NCBI RefSeq assembly: GCF_900187015.1
Contig: NZ_LT906479.1
Span: 2,108,001-2,172,000, forward strand
Reading direction: 5' to 3'
Origin: Serratia ficaria
GTDB taxonomy: Bacteria; Pseudomonadota; Gammaproteobacteria; Enterobacterales; Enterobacteriaceae
DNA length: 64,000 bases
The position numbers and the translations under genes were made by a program. The notes beneath the pieces are model-generated. The model was not told the origin of the DNA, did no database searches, and was given only the letters and a program-made list of their open reading frames with translations. This document shows, piece by piece, positions 33,974 through 42,957 of the stretch; within the stretch, counting starts at the first letter, position 1; each line of letters opens with the position of its first letter.

Positions 33974-34930
33974 ATGGCGCATTTTTCGGTATTACTGAGG
34001 GGCGTGGGGCTGAGCGCCTTGTTATTAACCGCATCGCTGGCACAGGGGGCAATCGGCGATGCCAAACTGGTTCTGGGCGATCAGGCCCGTGGGCTGCGTA
34101 GCCTGGTAGAAGCCGCCGGCGTGATGAAGGATGCGCCCTATCAGTATCAATGGGCCAATTTCCAGGGGGCGGCGCCGTTGTTTGAAGCGCAGCGCGCAGC
34201 AGCCGTAGATACGGCCTATGCCGGGGATTTGCCGGTATTAATGGCGGCGGCGGGCGGGGTGGATTTTAAGCTGATTCAGACCAACGTCGGCTATGGCCAG
34301 TCTAACGGGATTATTGTGCCGAAGGATTCGCCGTTGCGCAGCGTTCAGCAGCTGAAAGGGCAAACGGTGGTGGTTTCCTCGGCGCGTGGCAGCATCTCGC
34401 AAAACCTGCTGTACGCGGCGCTGCAGGAGGCTGGGCTGAAGCGGGAGGATGTGAAGATTCAATTCGTCATGCCCACCGATGCCAGCGCAGCGTTCAGCAC
34501 TGGCAAGGTGGCGGCCTGGGCGGTTTTTGATCCCTATTTGGGCGTTGCGGAGCAAAGCGGCGCGCGCCTGCTGCGCGATGGTCGGGGATTGACCCCGTCG
34601 CTCGGTTTCTTAACCGCCACTACGCCCTCGTTGACCGATCCGGACAAGCGAGCGGCCATCAAAGACTTTGCCGAACGCGTCGCCAGGGCGCGGCAGTGGG
34701 CGATCGATCATCCGCAGGAATACGCCAGGGTTTACGCACAACTGACGCGTTTGCCGCCGGAAACCGCCCGGCACATTGCGGATCGGACGTCAAAGGGCGC
34801 GCATAGCGTCAATCAGCAGGACATTAATGTGTTGCAGCCAGTGGCCGATTTGTTTTATCGGTTAAAAATACTGCCACATCAGGTGAATGTTAATAACTTG
34901 ATCGATAAGGAGTTCACTCTGGCGAAGTGA
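33974..34930 (+). CDS. Sulfonate-type ABC substrate-binding protein, third copy
   Basis: A 318-residue exported protein with a Sec signal peptide (LSALLLTASLAQGAIG). LVLGDQARGLRSLVEAAGVMKDAPYQYQWANFQG and AFSTGKVAAWAVFDPYLGVAEQSGARLL resemble the SsuA/TauA family, with KGQTVVVSSARGSISQNLLYAALQEAGL. It ends the dioxygenase-rhodanese operon. It has no permease of its own and probably shares the one at 25289. Confidence 0.83.
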   Translation: MAHFSVLLRGVGLSALLLTASLAQGAIGDAKLVLGDQARGLRSLVEAAGVMKDAPYQYQWANFQGAAPLFEAQRAAAVDTAYAGDLPVLMAAAGGVDFKLIQTNVGYGQSNGIIVPKDSPLRSVQQLKGQTVVVSSARGSISQNLLYAALQEAGLKREDVKIQFVMPTDASAAFSTGKVAAWAVFDPYLGVAEQSGARLLRDGRGLTPSLGFLTATTPSLTDPDKRAAIKDFAERVARARQWAIDHPQEYARVYAQLTRLPPETARHIADRTSKGAHSVNQQDINVLQPVADLFYRLKILPHQVNVNNLIDKEFTLAK

Positions 34931-35258
34931 ATAATGCGTCATTTTTTGCTGTCCTGTTAATACCCTGGGTTATTTCTCGCGAATCATGCCGATATCCTTG
35001 GCTCAGTTTAGTGAGGTGACTTAATTTAAGGATGGTTACTCATTGTCAACCAGGGGCATTGGGCTAAGCATGGAAAAATGACCAGGCAGGAAAATGTATA
35101 TCCCACACGAGGTGATGGGGCCACAGTATCCGCGATCAGGTCGTGGCAGCCGCGGCCGAGCATTTATTGAGAAGTCTGTCATCCCGAGTGACCATTGACA
35201 TTAATGGTCACTGATCTGAGAATGCGGTTACTGTCCTGTCAAATCAAGAAGGGAACCC
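34931..35258. other. Spacer before the RND efflux operon, with a TetR-like remnant
   Basis: A 328-bp spacer. Reading frame 35116-35214 (plus strand) runs between two stops and reads SIRDQVVAAAAEHLLRSL, like the first helix of a TetR regulator, but has no start and no continuation. A perfect palindrome overlaps its end. The remainder shows nothing I can support. Confidence 0.35.
35187..35212. promoter_or_regulatory. Perfect 26-bp palindrome, candidate efflux-operon operator
   Basis: AGTGACCATT (35187-35196) and AATGGTCACT (35203-35212) are exact inverted repeats with six bases between. It lies 46 bases before the efflux operon start. Symmetry and length fit a TetR- or MarR-type site. No complete regulator gene of either type is next to it. 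Confidence 0.65.
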
Positions 35259-36365
35259 ATGCTCAGGCTCAAACCTGTCACCTTTGCCGTATGCCTGTTG
35301 CCGCTTGCCCTCATGGGCTGCGGCGAGCCTTCCGGCACCGACGATCCTCGCACTCAGCCGCCTCTGGTCAGGGCGGCAACCGTAGCAAGTGCCGTCGATG
35401 CCTCCCGCGCATTTACCGGCGTCGTTGTCGCCCGGGTGCAAAGCGACCTCGGTTTCAGAGTACCAGGCAAGATCCTTGAACGTCTGGTCGATACCGGGCA
35501 GACCGTTAAACGTGGTCAGCCGTTAATGCGCCTGGATCCCGTTGACCTGCGCCTGCAGGCGCAGGCTCAGCAACAGGCCGTCGCGGCCGCACGGGCTCGC
35601 GCCAGACAGAGCGCTGATGATGAGGCGCGTTATCGCGGCCTGGTCGCGACAGGCGCGGTGTCGGCATCGGCCTACGATCAGATAAAAGCCGCCGCCGATA
35701 CGGCCAAAGCAGAACTCAGCGCTGCCCAGGCGCAGGCGAATGTGGCGCAAAATGCGACGGGCTATGCCGTGCTGTTGGCCGATGCCGACGGCGTGGTCAT
35801 GGATACGCTGGCCGAACCCGGGCAGGTTGTCAGTGCCGGGCAAGCGGTGGTCAGGTTGGCCAGAGCCGGTCAACGCGAGGCCATCGTACAGTTGCCCGAA
35901 ACGCTGCGGCCAGCTCCAGGAAGCGAGGCGCAGGCAACGCTCTACGGTACCGGAAAACGGTCATCTCCCGCGAAACTGCGCCTGCTCTCCGATGCCGCCG
36001 ACCCGGTAACACGCACCTTCGAGGCGAGATATGTGCTTGAGGGGGCGCTGGCAGGCGCACCGCTCGGCTCCACCGTTACGCTCCATATTGCAGAAGATAA
36101 GGCGGCCCACCAGGTGATGCAGGTACCTTTGGCTGCAATTTATGATCCGGGAAAGGGGCCGGGCGTCTGGAGCATTTCAGCTAAACCCGCCAAAGTGTCA
36201 TGGCGTTCCGTTCAGGTGCTGGGGGTGGGTGACGATGCTGCAAGGGTAACCGGTAGCCTCAAACCCGGTGAACAGGTGGTTGCCCTGGGGGCGCATTTGC
36301 TGCACGACGGTGAGGCCGTCCGTACCGAACAGCGCGACGTCGGCGTCGCCGGGAGCCAGCCATGA
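35259..36365 (+). CDS. RND efflux periplasmic adaptor lipoprotein
   Basis: A 368-residue membrane-fusion protein. The lipobox LLPLALMGCGEP anchors it to the inner membrane. Then come a barrel/lipoyl part (ASRAFTGVVVARVQSDLGFRVPGKI), an alpha-helical hairpin rich in Ala and Gln (LRLQAQAQQQAVAAARARARQS) and a second lipoyl half (DGVVMDTLAEPGQVVSAGQAVVRLA). It links the RND pump to an outer-membrane channel; no channel gene is adjacent. ATGA overlap with the pump gene. Confidence 0.88.
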   Translation: MLRLKPVTFAVCLLPLALMGCGEPSGTDDPRTQPPLVRAATVASAVDASRAFTGVVVARVQSDLGFRVPGKILERLVDTGQTVKRGQPLMRLDPVDLRLQAQAQQQAVAAARARARQSADDEARYRGLVATGAVSASAYDQIKAAADTAKAELSAAQAQANVAQNATGYAVLLADADGVVMDTLAEPGQVVSAGQAVVRLARAGQREAIVQLPETLRPAPGSEAQATLYGTGKRSSPAKLRLLSDAADPVTRTFEARYVLEGALAGAPLGSTVTLHIAEDKAAHQVMQVPLAAIYDPGKGPGVWSISAKPAKVSWRSVQVLGVGDDAARVTGSLKPGEQVVALGAHLLHDGEAVRTEQRDVGVAGSQP

Positions 36366-39300
36366 GCGAGGGGAGATTCAATCTTTCAGCGCTCGCCGTG
36401 CGTGAGCGCTCAATCACACTGTTTCTTATTATCCTGATTACCGTGGCCGGGATTCTTTCGTTCTTCGAGCTGGGGCGGGCTGAAGATCCCCCCTTTACGG
36501 TCAAGCAGCTGACCATTATTTCCGCCTGGCCGGGGGCCACTGCGCAGGAAATGCAGGATCAGGTGGCCGAACCGCTTGAAAAGCGCATGCAGGAACTCAA
36601 GTGGTATGACCGCAGTGAAACTTACACCCGCCCCGGCCTGGCTTTTACCATGCTGTCACTGCAGGACAGTACGCCGCCTTCGCAGGTGCAGGAAGAATTC
36701 TATCAGGCGCGTAAGAAGCTCGGCGATGAGGCCGAAAACCTGCCGGCGGGCGTTATCGGGCCGATGGTCAATGACGAATTCGCCGATGTGACCTTTGCGC
36801 TCTTTGCGCTGAAGGCGAAAGGGGAGCCGCAGCGACGGCTGGTGCGCGATGCGGAATCGTTGCGCCAGCGCCTTTTGCATGTCCCCGGGGTCAAGAAGGT
36901 CAATATCATCGGGGAGCAGGCCGAACGCATCTTTGTTTCGTTCTCGCATGACCGGCTGGCCACGCTGGGCATTTCTCCTCAGGATATTTTCGCCGCCCTC
37001 AACAGCCAGAACGTATTGACGCCCGCCGGCTCGATCGACACCAAAGGGCCGCAGGTGTTTATTCGCCTTGATGGCGCCTTCGACAAACTGGAAAAGATCC
37101 GCGAAACGCCCATCGTCGCACAGGGCCGAACCCTGCAGCTTTCCGACGTGGCAACCGTTGAGCGCGGCTATGAAGATCCTGCGACCTTCCTGGTCCGCAA
37201 CCAAGATGAACCGGCGCTGCTGCTGGGGATCGTGATGCGTGAGGGCTGGAACGGCCTGGATTTGGGCAAGGCGCTGGATGAGGAAACGGCCAAAATCAAC
37301 GAAGGCATGCCGCTCGGCATGACATTGACGAAGGTGACCGATCAGTCCGTCAACATCAGCTCAGCCGTTGACGAGTTCATGATCAAATTCTTTGTCGCGC
37401 TGCTGGTGGTCATGGCGGTGTGCTTCGTCAGTATGGGATGGCGCGTGGGCGTGGTGGTTGCCGCTGCCGTACCCTTGACGTTGGCTATCGTCTTTGTGGT
37501 GATGGAGGCTTCCGGCAAGAACTTCGACCGTATTACGCTGGGTTCATTGATCCTGGCGCTCGGTTTGCTGGTCGATGATGCCATCATCGCCATCGAGATG
37601 ATGGTGGTGAAAATGGAAGAGGGCTACGACCGCATCAAAGCCTCTGCCTATGCCTGGAGCCACACGGCGGCGCCGATGCTGGCCGGCACGCTGGTCACCG
37701 CCGTCGGTTTCATGCCCAACGGCTTTGCGCAGTCCACCGCCGGTGAGTACACCAGCAACATGTTCTGGATTGTCGGTATCGCCCTGATTGCCTCGTGGGT
37801 CGTGGCGGTGGTGTTTACGCCTTATCTGGGCGTGAAAATGCTGCCGAAAATCAAAACGGTGGCGGGCGGGCATGCGGCCATTTACGACACCCGCCATTAC
37901 AACCGCTTCCGCCGGATACTGACCCGGGTTATCGCGCGAAAATGGATAGTGGCCGGCACCGTTGTTGCCGTGTTTACCGTTGCTATTCTCGGCATGGGAG
38001 TGGTGAAAAAACAGTTTTTCCCGACATCCGATCGCCCGGAGGTGCTGGTTGAAGTGCAGATGCCTTACGGCACCTCGATTGAGGAGACCAGTGCCACCAC
38101 GGCGAAAATTGAAGCCTGGCTGAAAAAGCAGAAAGAGGCAAAAATCGTCACGTCCTACATCGGGCAGGGGTCGCCGCGTTTTTATCTGGCCATGGCGCCC
38201 GAGCTGCCCGACCCGTCGTTCGCAAAAATTGTCGTGCTGACGGCCAGCCAGGATGCGCGCGAGGCGCTTAAGTTCCGGCTACGCGAAGCGGCGGCCGGCG
38301 GCCTGGCACCTGAGGCGCGCGTGCGCGTGACCCAGCTGGTGTTTGGTCCGTATTCACCTTATCCGGTGGCCTGGCGCGTTATGGGGCCGGATCCGACTAA
38401 ACTGCGCGAAATTGCCGACAAAGTAGAAAAGGTGATGCAGGCCAGCCCGATGATGAGAACCGTCAACACCGACTGGGGGCCGCGGGTGCCGACGCTGCAT
38501 TTCACGCTCAATCAGGACCGCCTGCAGGCGGTGGGGTTGACATCGAACGCGGTCGCGCAGCAGCTGCAGTTCCTGCTTTCAGGCGTGCCGATCACCTCTG
38601 TGCGCGAAGACATTCGTTCGGTGCAGGTGATGGGGCGTGCGGCGGGGGATATCCGGCTCGATCCGGCAAAAATAGCGGGCTTTACCCTGGTGGGGGCTTC
38701 CGGCCAGCGCATTCCGCTCTCACAGATAGGGGAGGTTGAGGTGCAAATGGAAGAGCCTGTGCTGCGACGACGCGATCGTACCCCGACCATTACCGTCAGG
38801 GGCGATATCGCCGAAAATCTGCAGCCGCCGGATGTCTCCACGGCCATTATGAAACAGTTGCAGCCGGTCATCGATAAGCTGCCGGCCGGATACCGCATTG
38901 AACAGGCGGGTTCTATTGAAGAATCCGGCAAAGCCACCAAAGCGATGGCGCCGCTGTTCCCTATCATGATCGCCATGACGCTGTTGATTATCATCCTGCA
39001 GGTGCGATCGATGTCGGCGATGGTGATGGTATTCCTCACCGCGCCGCTGGGGCTGATTGGGGTGGTGCCAACGCTACTGCTCTTCAACCAGCCGTTTGGC
39101 ATCAATGCGCTGGTAGGCTTAATCGCGCTGTCGGGTATTCTGATGCGTAACACCCTGATCCTGATAGGTCAGATCCATCACAACGAACGGGAAGGGCTGG
39201 CGCCATTCCATGCGGTGGTGGAGGCGACGGTGCAGCGAGCCCGGCCGGTGTTGCTGACGGCGATGGCGGCCATTCTGGCGTTTATCCCGCTGACGCACTC

Positions 39301-39451
39301 GGTGTTCTGGGGAACGCTGGCCTATACCCTGATTGGCGGGACCTTTGGCGGCACCATCATCACGCTGGTCTTCCTGCCGGCCATGTATGCCATCTGGTTC
39401 AGGATAGGTCCTGACGATCGCAAGCGTACGGAAACGCAGGCGGCGGTGTGA
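36362..39451 (+). CDS. RND multidrug efflux pump (inner-membrane transporter)
   Basis: A 1029-residue RND pump with 12 transmembrane helices and two large periplasmic loops. The start FNLSALAVRERSITLFLIILITVAG and LGRAEDPPFTVK resemble the TriC-like group of proton-driven drug pumps. The TM4 acidic residues are in LGLLVDDAIIAIEMM, and the C-terminal half carries NALVGLIALSGILMRNTLIL. Substrates cannot be predicted. It forms an operon with the adaptor. Confidence 0.9.
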   Translation: MSEGRFNLSALAVRERSITLFLIILITVAGILSFFELGRAEDPPFTVKQLTIISAWPGATAQEMQDQVAEPLEKRMQELKWYDRSETYTRPGLAFTMLSLQDSTPPSQVQEEFYQARKKLGDEAENLPAGVIGPMVNDEFADVTFALFALKAKGEPQRRLVRDAESLRQRLLHVPGVKKVNIIGEQAERIFVSFSHDRLATLGISPQDIFAALNSQNVLTPAGSIDTKGPQVFIRLDGAFDKLEKIRETPIVAQGRTLQLSDVATVERGYEDPATFLVRNQDEPALLLGIVMREGWNGLDLGKALDEETAKINEGMPLGMTLTKVTDQSVNISSAVDEFMIKFFVALLVVMAVCFVSMGWRVGVVVAAAVPLTLAIVFVVMEASGKNFDRITLGSLILALGLLVDDAIIAIEMMVVKMEEGYDRIKASAYAWSHTAAPMLAGTLVTAVGFMPNGFAQSTAGEYTSNMFWIVGIALIASWVVAVVFTPYLGVKMLPKIKTVAGGHAAIYDTRHYNRFRRILTRVIARKWIVAGTVVAVFTVAILGMGVVKKQFFPTSDRPEVLVEVQMPYGTSIEETSATTAKIEAWLKKQKEAKIVTSYIGQGSPRFYLAMAPELPDPSFAKIVVLTASQDAREALKFRLREAAAGGLAPEARVRVTQLVFGPYSPYPVAWRVMGPDPTKLREIADKVEKVMQASPMMRTVNTDWGPRVPTLHFTLNQDRLQAVGLTSNAVAQQLQFLLSGVPITSVREDIRSVQVMGRAAGDIRLDPAKIAGFTLVGASGQRIPLSQIGEVEVQMEEPVLRRRDRTPTITVRGDIAENLQPPDVSTAIMKQLQPVIDKLPAGYRIEQAGSIEESGKATKAMAPLFPIMIAMTLLIIILQVRSMSAMVMVFLTAPLGLIGVVPTLLLFNQPFGINALVGLIALSGILMRNTLILIGQIHHNEREGLAPFHAVVEATVQRARPVLLTAMAAILAFIPLTHSVFWGTLAYTLIGGTFGGTIITLVFLPAMYAIWFRIGPDDRKRTETQAAV

Positions 39452-39708
39452 CGATCGCCTGAAGCGGAGGGGCGCCGGATCCGATCCCGGCGTCCCTGAA
39501 GACGGCGTTATCAGTCCCCTGGGATGTGGTGCAGAGACCGTCTGCGCAGGTTTCTTGAAGGCCGTTCGGGCATAAGAAACCTTTCTTCAGTGAGCGGAGC
39601 AGGAGCAGGGATTGACGGGTGCCAACACTTTCAGAAGGCCCCGAGGTGGGGTATGACTCAGACAAAAAAAACATTGCCATGTCCAGCAACATACTGCGAG
39701 CGTTTATT

Positions 39709-40923
39709 ATGAATCCAGGAAGTTCTCCTACCGCAATCGTGCCTGAAGCCGCGTTGCCCGGGCGGCTAACAGGAAAAATTATCTTGTTGCTGGCGGGGCT
39801 TTCGGCCATCAGCATACTGTCCACGAATATTATCCTTCCTGCGTTTCCGGATATCGGCGCGCAGTTGGGGATATCAGCACGCGAGCTTGGCCTTACGCTT
39901 TCCAGCTTTTTCATCACTTATGCGCTGGCACAACTCGTGGTCGGCCCGCTGGCGGACCGTTACGGACGGAAAAAACTTATATTGGGGGGGCTATCGGTAT
40001 TCATCGTCGGGACGGTCGTGGGGGGGCTTGCCGGCTCACTTGAAACGCTTATTGTCGGACGCGTCATTCAGGCGTTGGGCGTATGTGCCGCTGCAGTTCT
40101 GGCTCGTGCCATTGCACGTGATTTGTTCGAAGGTGAAACATTGGCGCGTGCACTATCCCTGACCATGATAGCCACTGCGGCCGCACCCGGTTTCTCGCCG
40201 TTGGCGGGCAGCGTGTTGGCGATAACTTTGGGTTGGAGGGCAATCTTCATCCTGGTGGGCCTTGCCGCTTTCGCTGTCGCCGTATTCTATGCCAATACAT
40301 TGGGAGAAACGCATCCTGTCGAAAGGCGCACTCCATTTTCAATTTCGGGCGTTATTGCTGCATATGGCAAACTGGCTGTTGACGGGAAATTTATCCTTCC
40401 GGCTCTGTCGATGAGCCTGTTGATGAGCGGATTGTTTGCGTCATTCGGCGCCGCCCCCGCCATCCTGATGAACGGGATGGGGTTGTCATCATTGCAAGCC
40501 GGGTTGTACTTTGCCGCCACCGTATTCGTGGTCTTTGCCGCGGGTATGGCGGCACCGCGGCTGGCGCACCGTTATGGCCCGCAACTCATTGCTTCGGGAG
40601 GCATTCTTACGGCATTGCTCGGCGGTAGCCTGTTGTTGATCGGGCCAGAAGATCCCGGCTTGGGTTGGTATACCCTGTCGATGGTTATGTTTCTCTGGGG
40701 CATGGGGTTAGCCAATCCGTTGGGAACGGCAATCACCATGGGCCCCTTTGGGAAACAGGCCGGGCTGGCATCCGCGTTGCTGGGATTTCTTACTATGGGG
40801 GCAGCTGCAGTCACAACCTGGTTGGGCTCGGTGTTGGTTTTCCCCGCGGCTATCTCATTGGGGGGCATACAGGCAGCAGCCTGTCTAATATCGTTGTTAC
40901 TGTTCCTGTTACGAAGAAAGTAA
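39709..40923 (+). CDS. MFS drug-resistance transporter (Bcr/CflA family)
   Basis: A membrane protein of 404 residues from ATG 39709 (MNPGSSPTAIVPEAA), which leaves a short cytoplasmic tail before helix 1. An alternative ATG at 39679 and a GTG at 39619 lie upstream; none has a strong ribosome site. The motif between helices 2 and 3 is GPLADRYGRKKLILGG and the antiporter motif C area is TAAAPGFSPLAGSVLA. Helices 1-12 can be traced. The Bcr/CflA group exports bicyclomycin, chloramphenicol and related drugs. Confidence 0.85.
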   Translation: MNPGSSPTAIVPEAALPGRLTGKIILLLAGLSAISILSTNIILPAFPDIGAQLGISARELGLTLSSFFITYALAQLVVGPLADRYGRKKLILGGLSVFIVGTVVGGLAGSLETLIVGRVIQALGVCAAAVLARAIARDLFEGETLARALSLTMIATAAAPGFSPLAGSVLAITLGWRAIFILVGLAAFAVAVFYANTLGETHPVERRTPFSISGVIAAYGKLAVDGKFILPALSMSLLMSGLFASFGAAPAILMNGMGLSSLQAGLYFAATVFVVFAAGMAAPRLAHRYGPQLIASGGILTALLGGSLLLIGPEDPGLGWYTLSMVMFLWGMGLANPLGTAITMGPFGKQAGLASALLGFLTMGAAAVTTWLGSVLVFPAAISLGGIQAAACLISLLLFLLRRK

Positions 40924-40966
40924 CGGCATTCTCTTCATGAAAACTTTTCGATGAAAAGGTAATGCA

Positions 40967-41049
40967 CCAGGGTCCATGAGGATGTCCGCTTCCGCTCATT
41001 CCGGACTGTGCTTCTGTATCGGGCTTTTTGTGCCAGAAGCGGACCCTGG
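40967..41049. repeat. Nested inverted repeats between the MFS and ABM genes
   Basis: CCAGGGTCC (40967-40975) is inverted as GGACCCTGG (41041-41049). Inside it GTCCGCTTC (40984-40992) is inverted as GAAGCGGAC (41036-41044). The right arms share four bases, so the two hairpins exclude each other. Confidence 0.55.
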
Positions 41050-41114
41050 CCTTTTGAAACAATACGGATGTTATGGCAAATCCGAGTAACCGACAGGTTA
41101 CCCTGGAAATGAGG

Positions 41115-41426
41115 TTAAAGCGGTGAAGTGGCATTCACAACATGCTGGAACACATAGGGATCGGAAAGTAGCTCAAATGCTTCGTCGTCAGGGTAAGTCA
41201 CCGCCACATGATAGTTTTCTCCGGCAAATGCCTTTACCGACTGAAGATCCTGCCAATAGGTTGCCAGAAAGAAGTGTTCCAAGGCACCTTGAGTTTCCCT
41301 GCGCACGAATGCGCCTTTATTCCCCTGTATGCTCCTTGCATGCTCCACACCTGTCCTTTCAAGGTGTTTCGCAAAACCTTCCGCATGTTTAAGCGGAACG
41401 CATCCATGCCAAGTCCTTACAATCAT
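41115..41426 (-). CDS. Antibiotic biosynthesis monooxygenase (ABM)-like small protein
   Basis: A 103-residue protein starting MIVRTWHGCVPLKHAEGFAK at 41426. Its layout is that of a ferredoxin-like ABM dimer: first strand IVRTWHG, helix, then HFFLATYWQDLQSVKAFAG with the W/Y motif. The fold serves as cofactor-free oxygenase, haem-related enzyme or mere sensor. It stands alone. Function is not predictable. Confidence 0.65.
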   Translation of the reverse strand: MIVRTWHGCVPLKHAEGFAKHLERTGVEHARSIQGNKGAFVRRETQGALEHFFLATYWQDLQSVKAFAGENYHVAVTYPDDEAFELLSDPYVFQHVVNATSPL

Positions 41427-41781
41427 TGGATTATCCTCTTTTAGTGGCAAAAAATTCACCATAGCACAGTAAGGTGCCTTATTGTCAGCTTTCCGAAAAA
41501 CATGCCCTAAAGGTTCGAGATATAATTATTGTGACAGGATATCCTTACAGCATAACTCGGCGGTAGCCTGTTGCTATGCCGAACGGTGGATTCATACTCT
41601 TTGATGATTTGTTTTAGACAATAAATTTCATAGAGATTATTGCCTTTCGTCAAATATCTGTGATCGCGATCTGATGTTCATGTAACAAAACAACATGAGA
41701 TCTGGCCGACATTATTGAGCTATTGCAGGCGTTACACTGGTTACCACCCATGTAACTGATGTAAGCGGTAACATTTTGACG
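41427..41781. other. Promoter region of the LacI-type regulator
   Basis: A spacer with the ABM gene promoter to the left and the lacI-like promoter to the right. It contains the operator at 41679-41697, and a CRP-like TGTGA half-site at 41659-41663 with a poor second half. Between 41730 and 41775 are several GTTAC/GTAAC inverted pairs. Confidence 0.5.
41679..41697. promoter_or_regulatory. LacI-type operator copy 1 (regulator gene side)
   Basis: CATGTAACAAAACAACATG: inverted CATGT/ACATG ends with nine bases between. The same 19-mer, with one base changed, is found on the other strand at 46044-46062 upstream of the symporter. It lies 84 bases before the regulator start, so autoregulation is expected. 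Confidence 0.65.
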
Positions 41782-42792
41782 ATGGCTTCGATCAAAGATG
41801 TAGCAACCAGAGCGGGGGTTTCCACCGCCACCGTATCCCGGGTAATCAATAACCATCCCAGCGTCACCGTGGAAACCCGCCGCGCAGTACATGAGGCAAT
41901 GGACTTTCTCTGCTACGTTCCCAACAGGAATGCCGTCCAGCTTAGCGGCAAGTGTTCCGGGCTGATCGGTGTGGTGGTACCCAATCTCATCAATCCGCAT
42001 TTTTGCGAGCTGTTAGCTACCCTCGAAGAAGAGGCCCGCTATGTCGGCAAGACGATTCTGGTCAAGACCCACCAGAATCAGCCATTTCAGGATCGGCAAC
42101 GGGTCAGGGCGTTGGCCGGCATGGGGATAGAGGCTCTGATATGGGTGCCCACCGAGGTGGAAGCGTCAATCTCCGGCTGGCTGCAGGCCACTGGCATCAA
42201 TACCGCCGTGGTGACACAAACCTCCCGCTTTTTTAATTCGGTTTCCAACAACCAGGAACGCGGAGCTGAGACGATAGCTGAGCATTTTATCGATACTGGT
42301 CGTACTCGCTTTGGCTTTATCGGCCAGGATGGCGTCGACAACCGTAAGATGTCAGCCTACTGTAAAAAAGTTCTCAGTCATGGTTATCGGGTGGACAAAC
42401 GCGACAGCTACTGGATCCCTAAAGGGGATGGTGAACATAACCGTGGGCATATTCATTCGCTCGATAATATTATCGATAACATTCTGGCCTGTGAAGATAA
42501 AATAAACTGCCTGTTTATCTATAACGACGTGGCCGCAAGTTATGTTATCGAACACCTCCGTCGTCGGCACATTAAGATCCCCCAGGACATTGCCGTAGCC
42601 AGCTTCGATAATACGATTATCGCGCAGATGTTGAATATTACCAGTATCGCTCAGCCCATTAACGAAATGGGAAAGCTGGCTTTCGAGCTAATAAGCAGCA
42701 CGGAAAAGAAAGAGCATGTCGACTCAATAATATTAACCACCAGGCTTATTGTTCGGGGAAGCAGTCTGGGGATGACAATGACAAACATATAA
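41782..42792 (+). CDS. LacI-family repressor of the GH91 locus
   Basis: A 336-residue regulator starting at 41782 (MASIKDVATRAGVSTATVSRVINN), a perfect LacI helix-turn-helix; the TTG at 41776 adds two residues only. The hinge helix LSGKCSGLIGV leads into a sugar-binding-protein-like core (GVVVPNLINPHFCELLATLEEEA). It is convergent with the GH91 gene. Matching 19-bp sites occur before this gene and before the symporter gene. Confidence 0.87.
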   Translation: MASIKDVATRAGVSTATVSRVINNHPSVTVETRRAVHEAMDFLCYVPNRNAVQLSGKCSGLIGVVVPNLINPHFCELLATLEEEARYVGKTILVKTHQNQPFQDRQRVRALAGMGIEALIWVPTEVEASISGWLQATGINTAVVTQTSRFFNSVSNNQERGAETIAEHFIDTGRTRFGFIGQDGVDNRKMSAYCKKVLSHGYRVDKRDSYWIPKGDGEHNRGHIHSLDNIIDNILACEDKINCLFIYNDVAASYVIEHLRRRHIKIPQDIAVASFDNTIIAQMLNITSIAQPINEMGKLAFELISSTEKKEHVDSIILTTRLIVRGSSLGMTMTNI

Positions 42793-42898
42793 TTCCGACG
42801 CTTTGTTAATTTATATCTCGCGAGTGACTTTACTAGGACATGCCCCGGTCGTAGGCGTTGTTTTTTATTTTTATCCTGTTGTCTTAAACCGCAACGAA

Positions 42899-42929
42899 AG
42901 AGGTGAGTGCCATCAGGGCACTCACCTCT
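42899..42929. terminator. Hairpin terminator between convergent lacI-like and GH91 genes
   Basis: AGAGGTGAGTGCC (42899-42911) and GGCACTCACCTCT (42917-42929) form a perfect 13-bp stem with a 5-base loop. The T-run is short: TTTCG after the stem on the minus strand. It is more likely to stop the minus-strand operon. Confidence 0.6.
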
Positions 42930-42957
42930 GCAATTCAAATCAAGGAGACTAGGCTAA

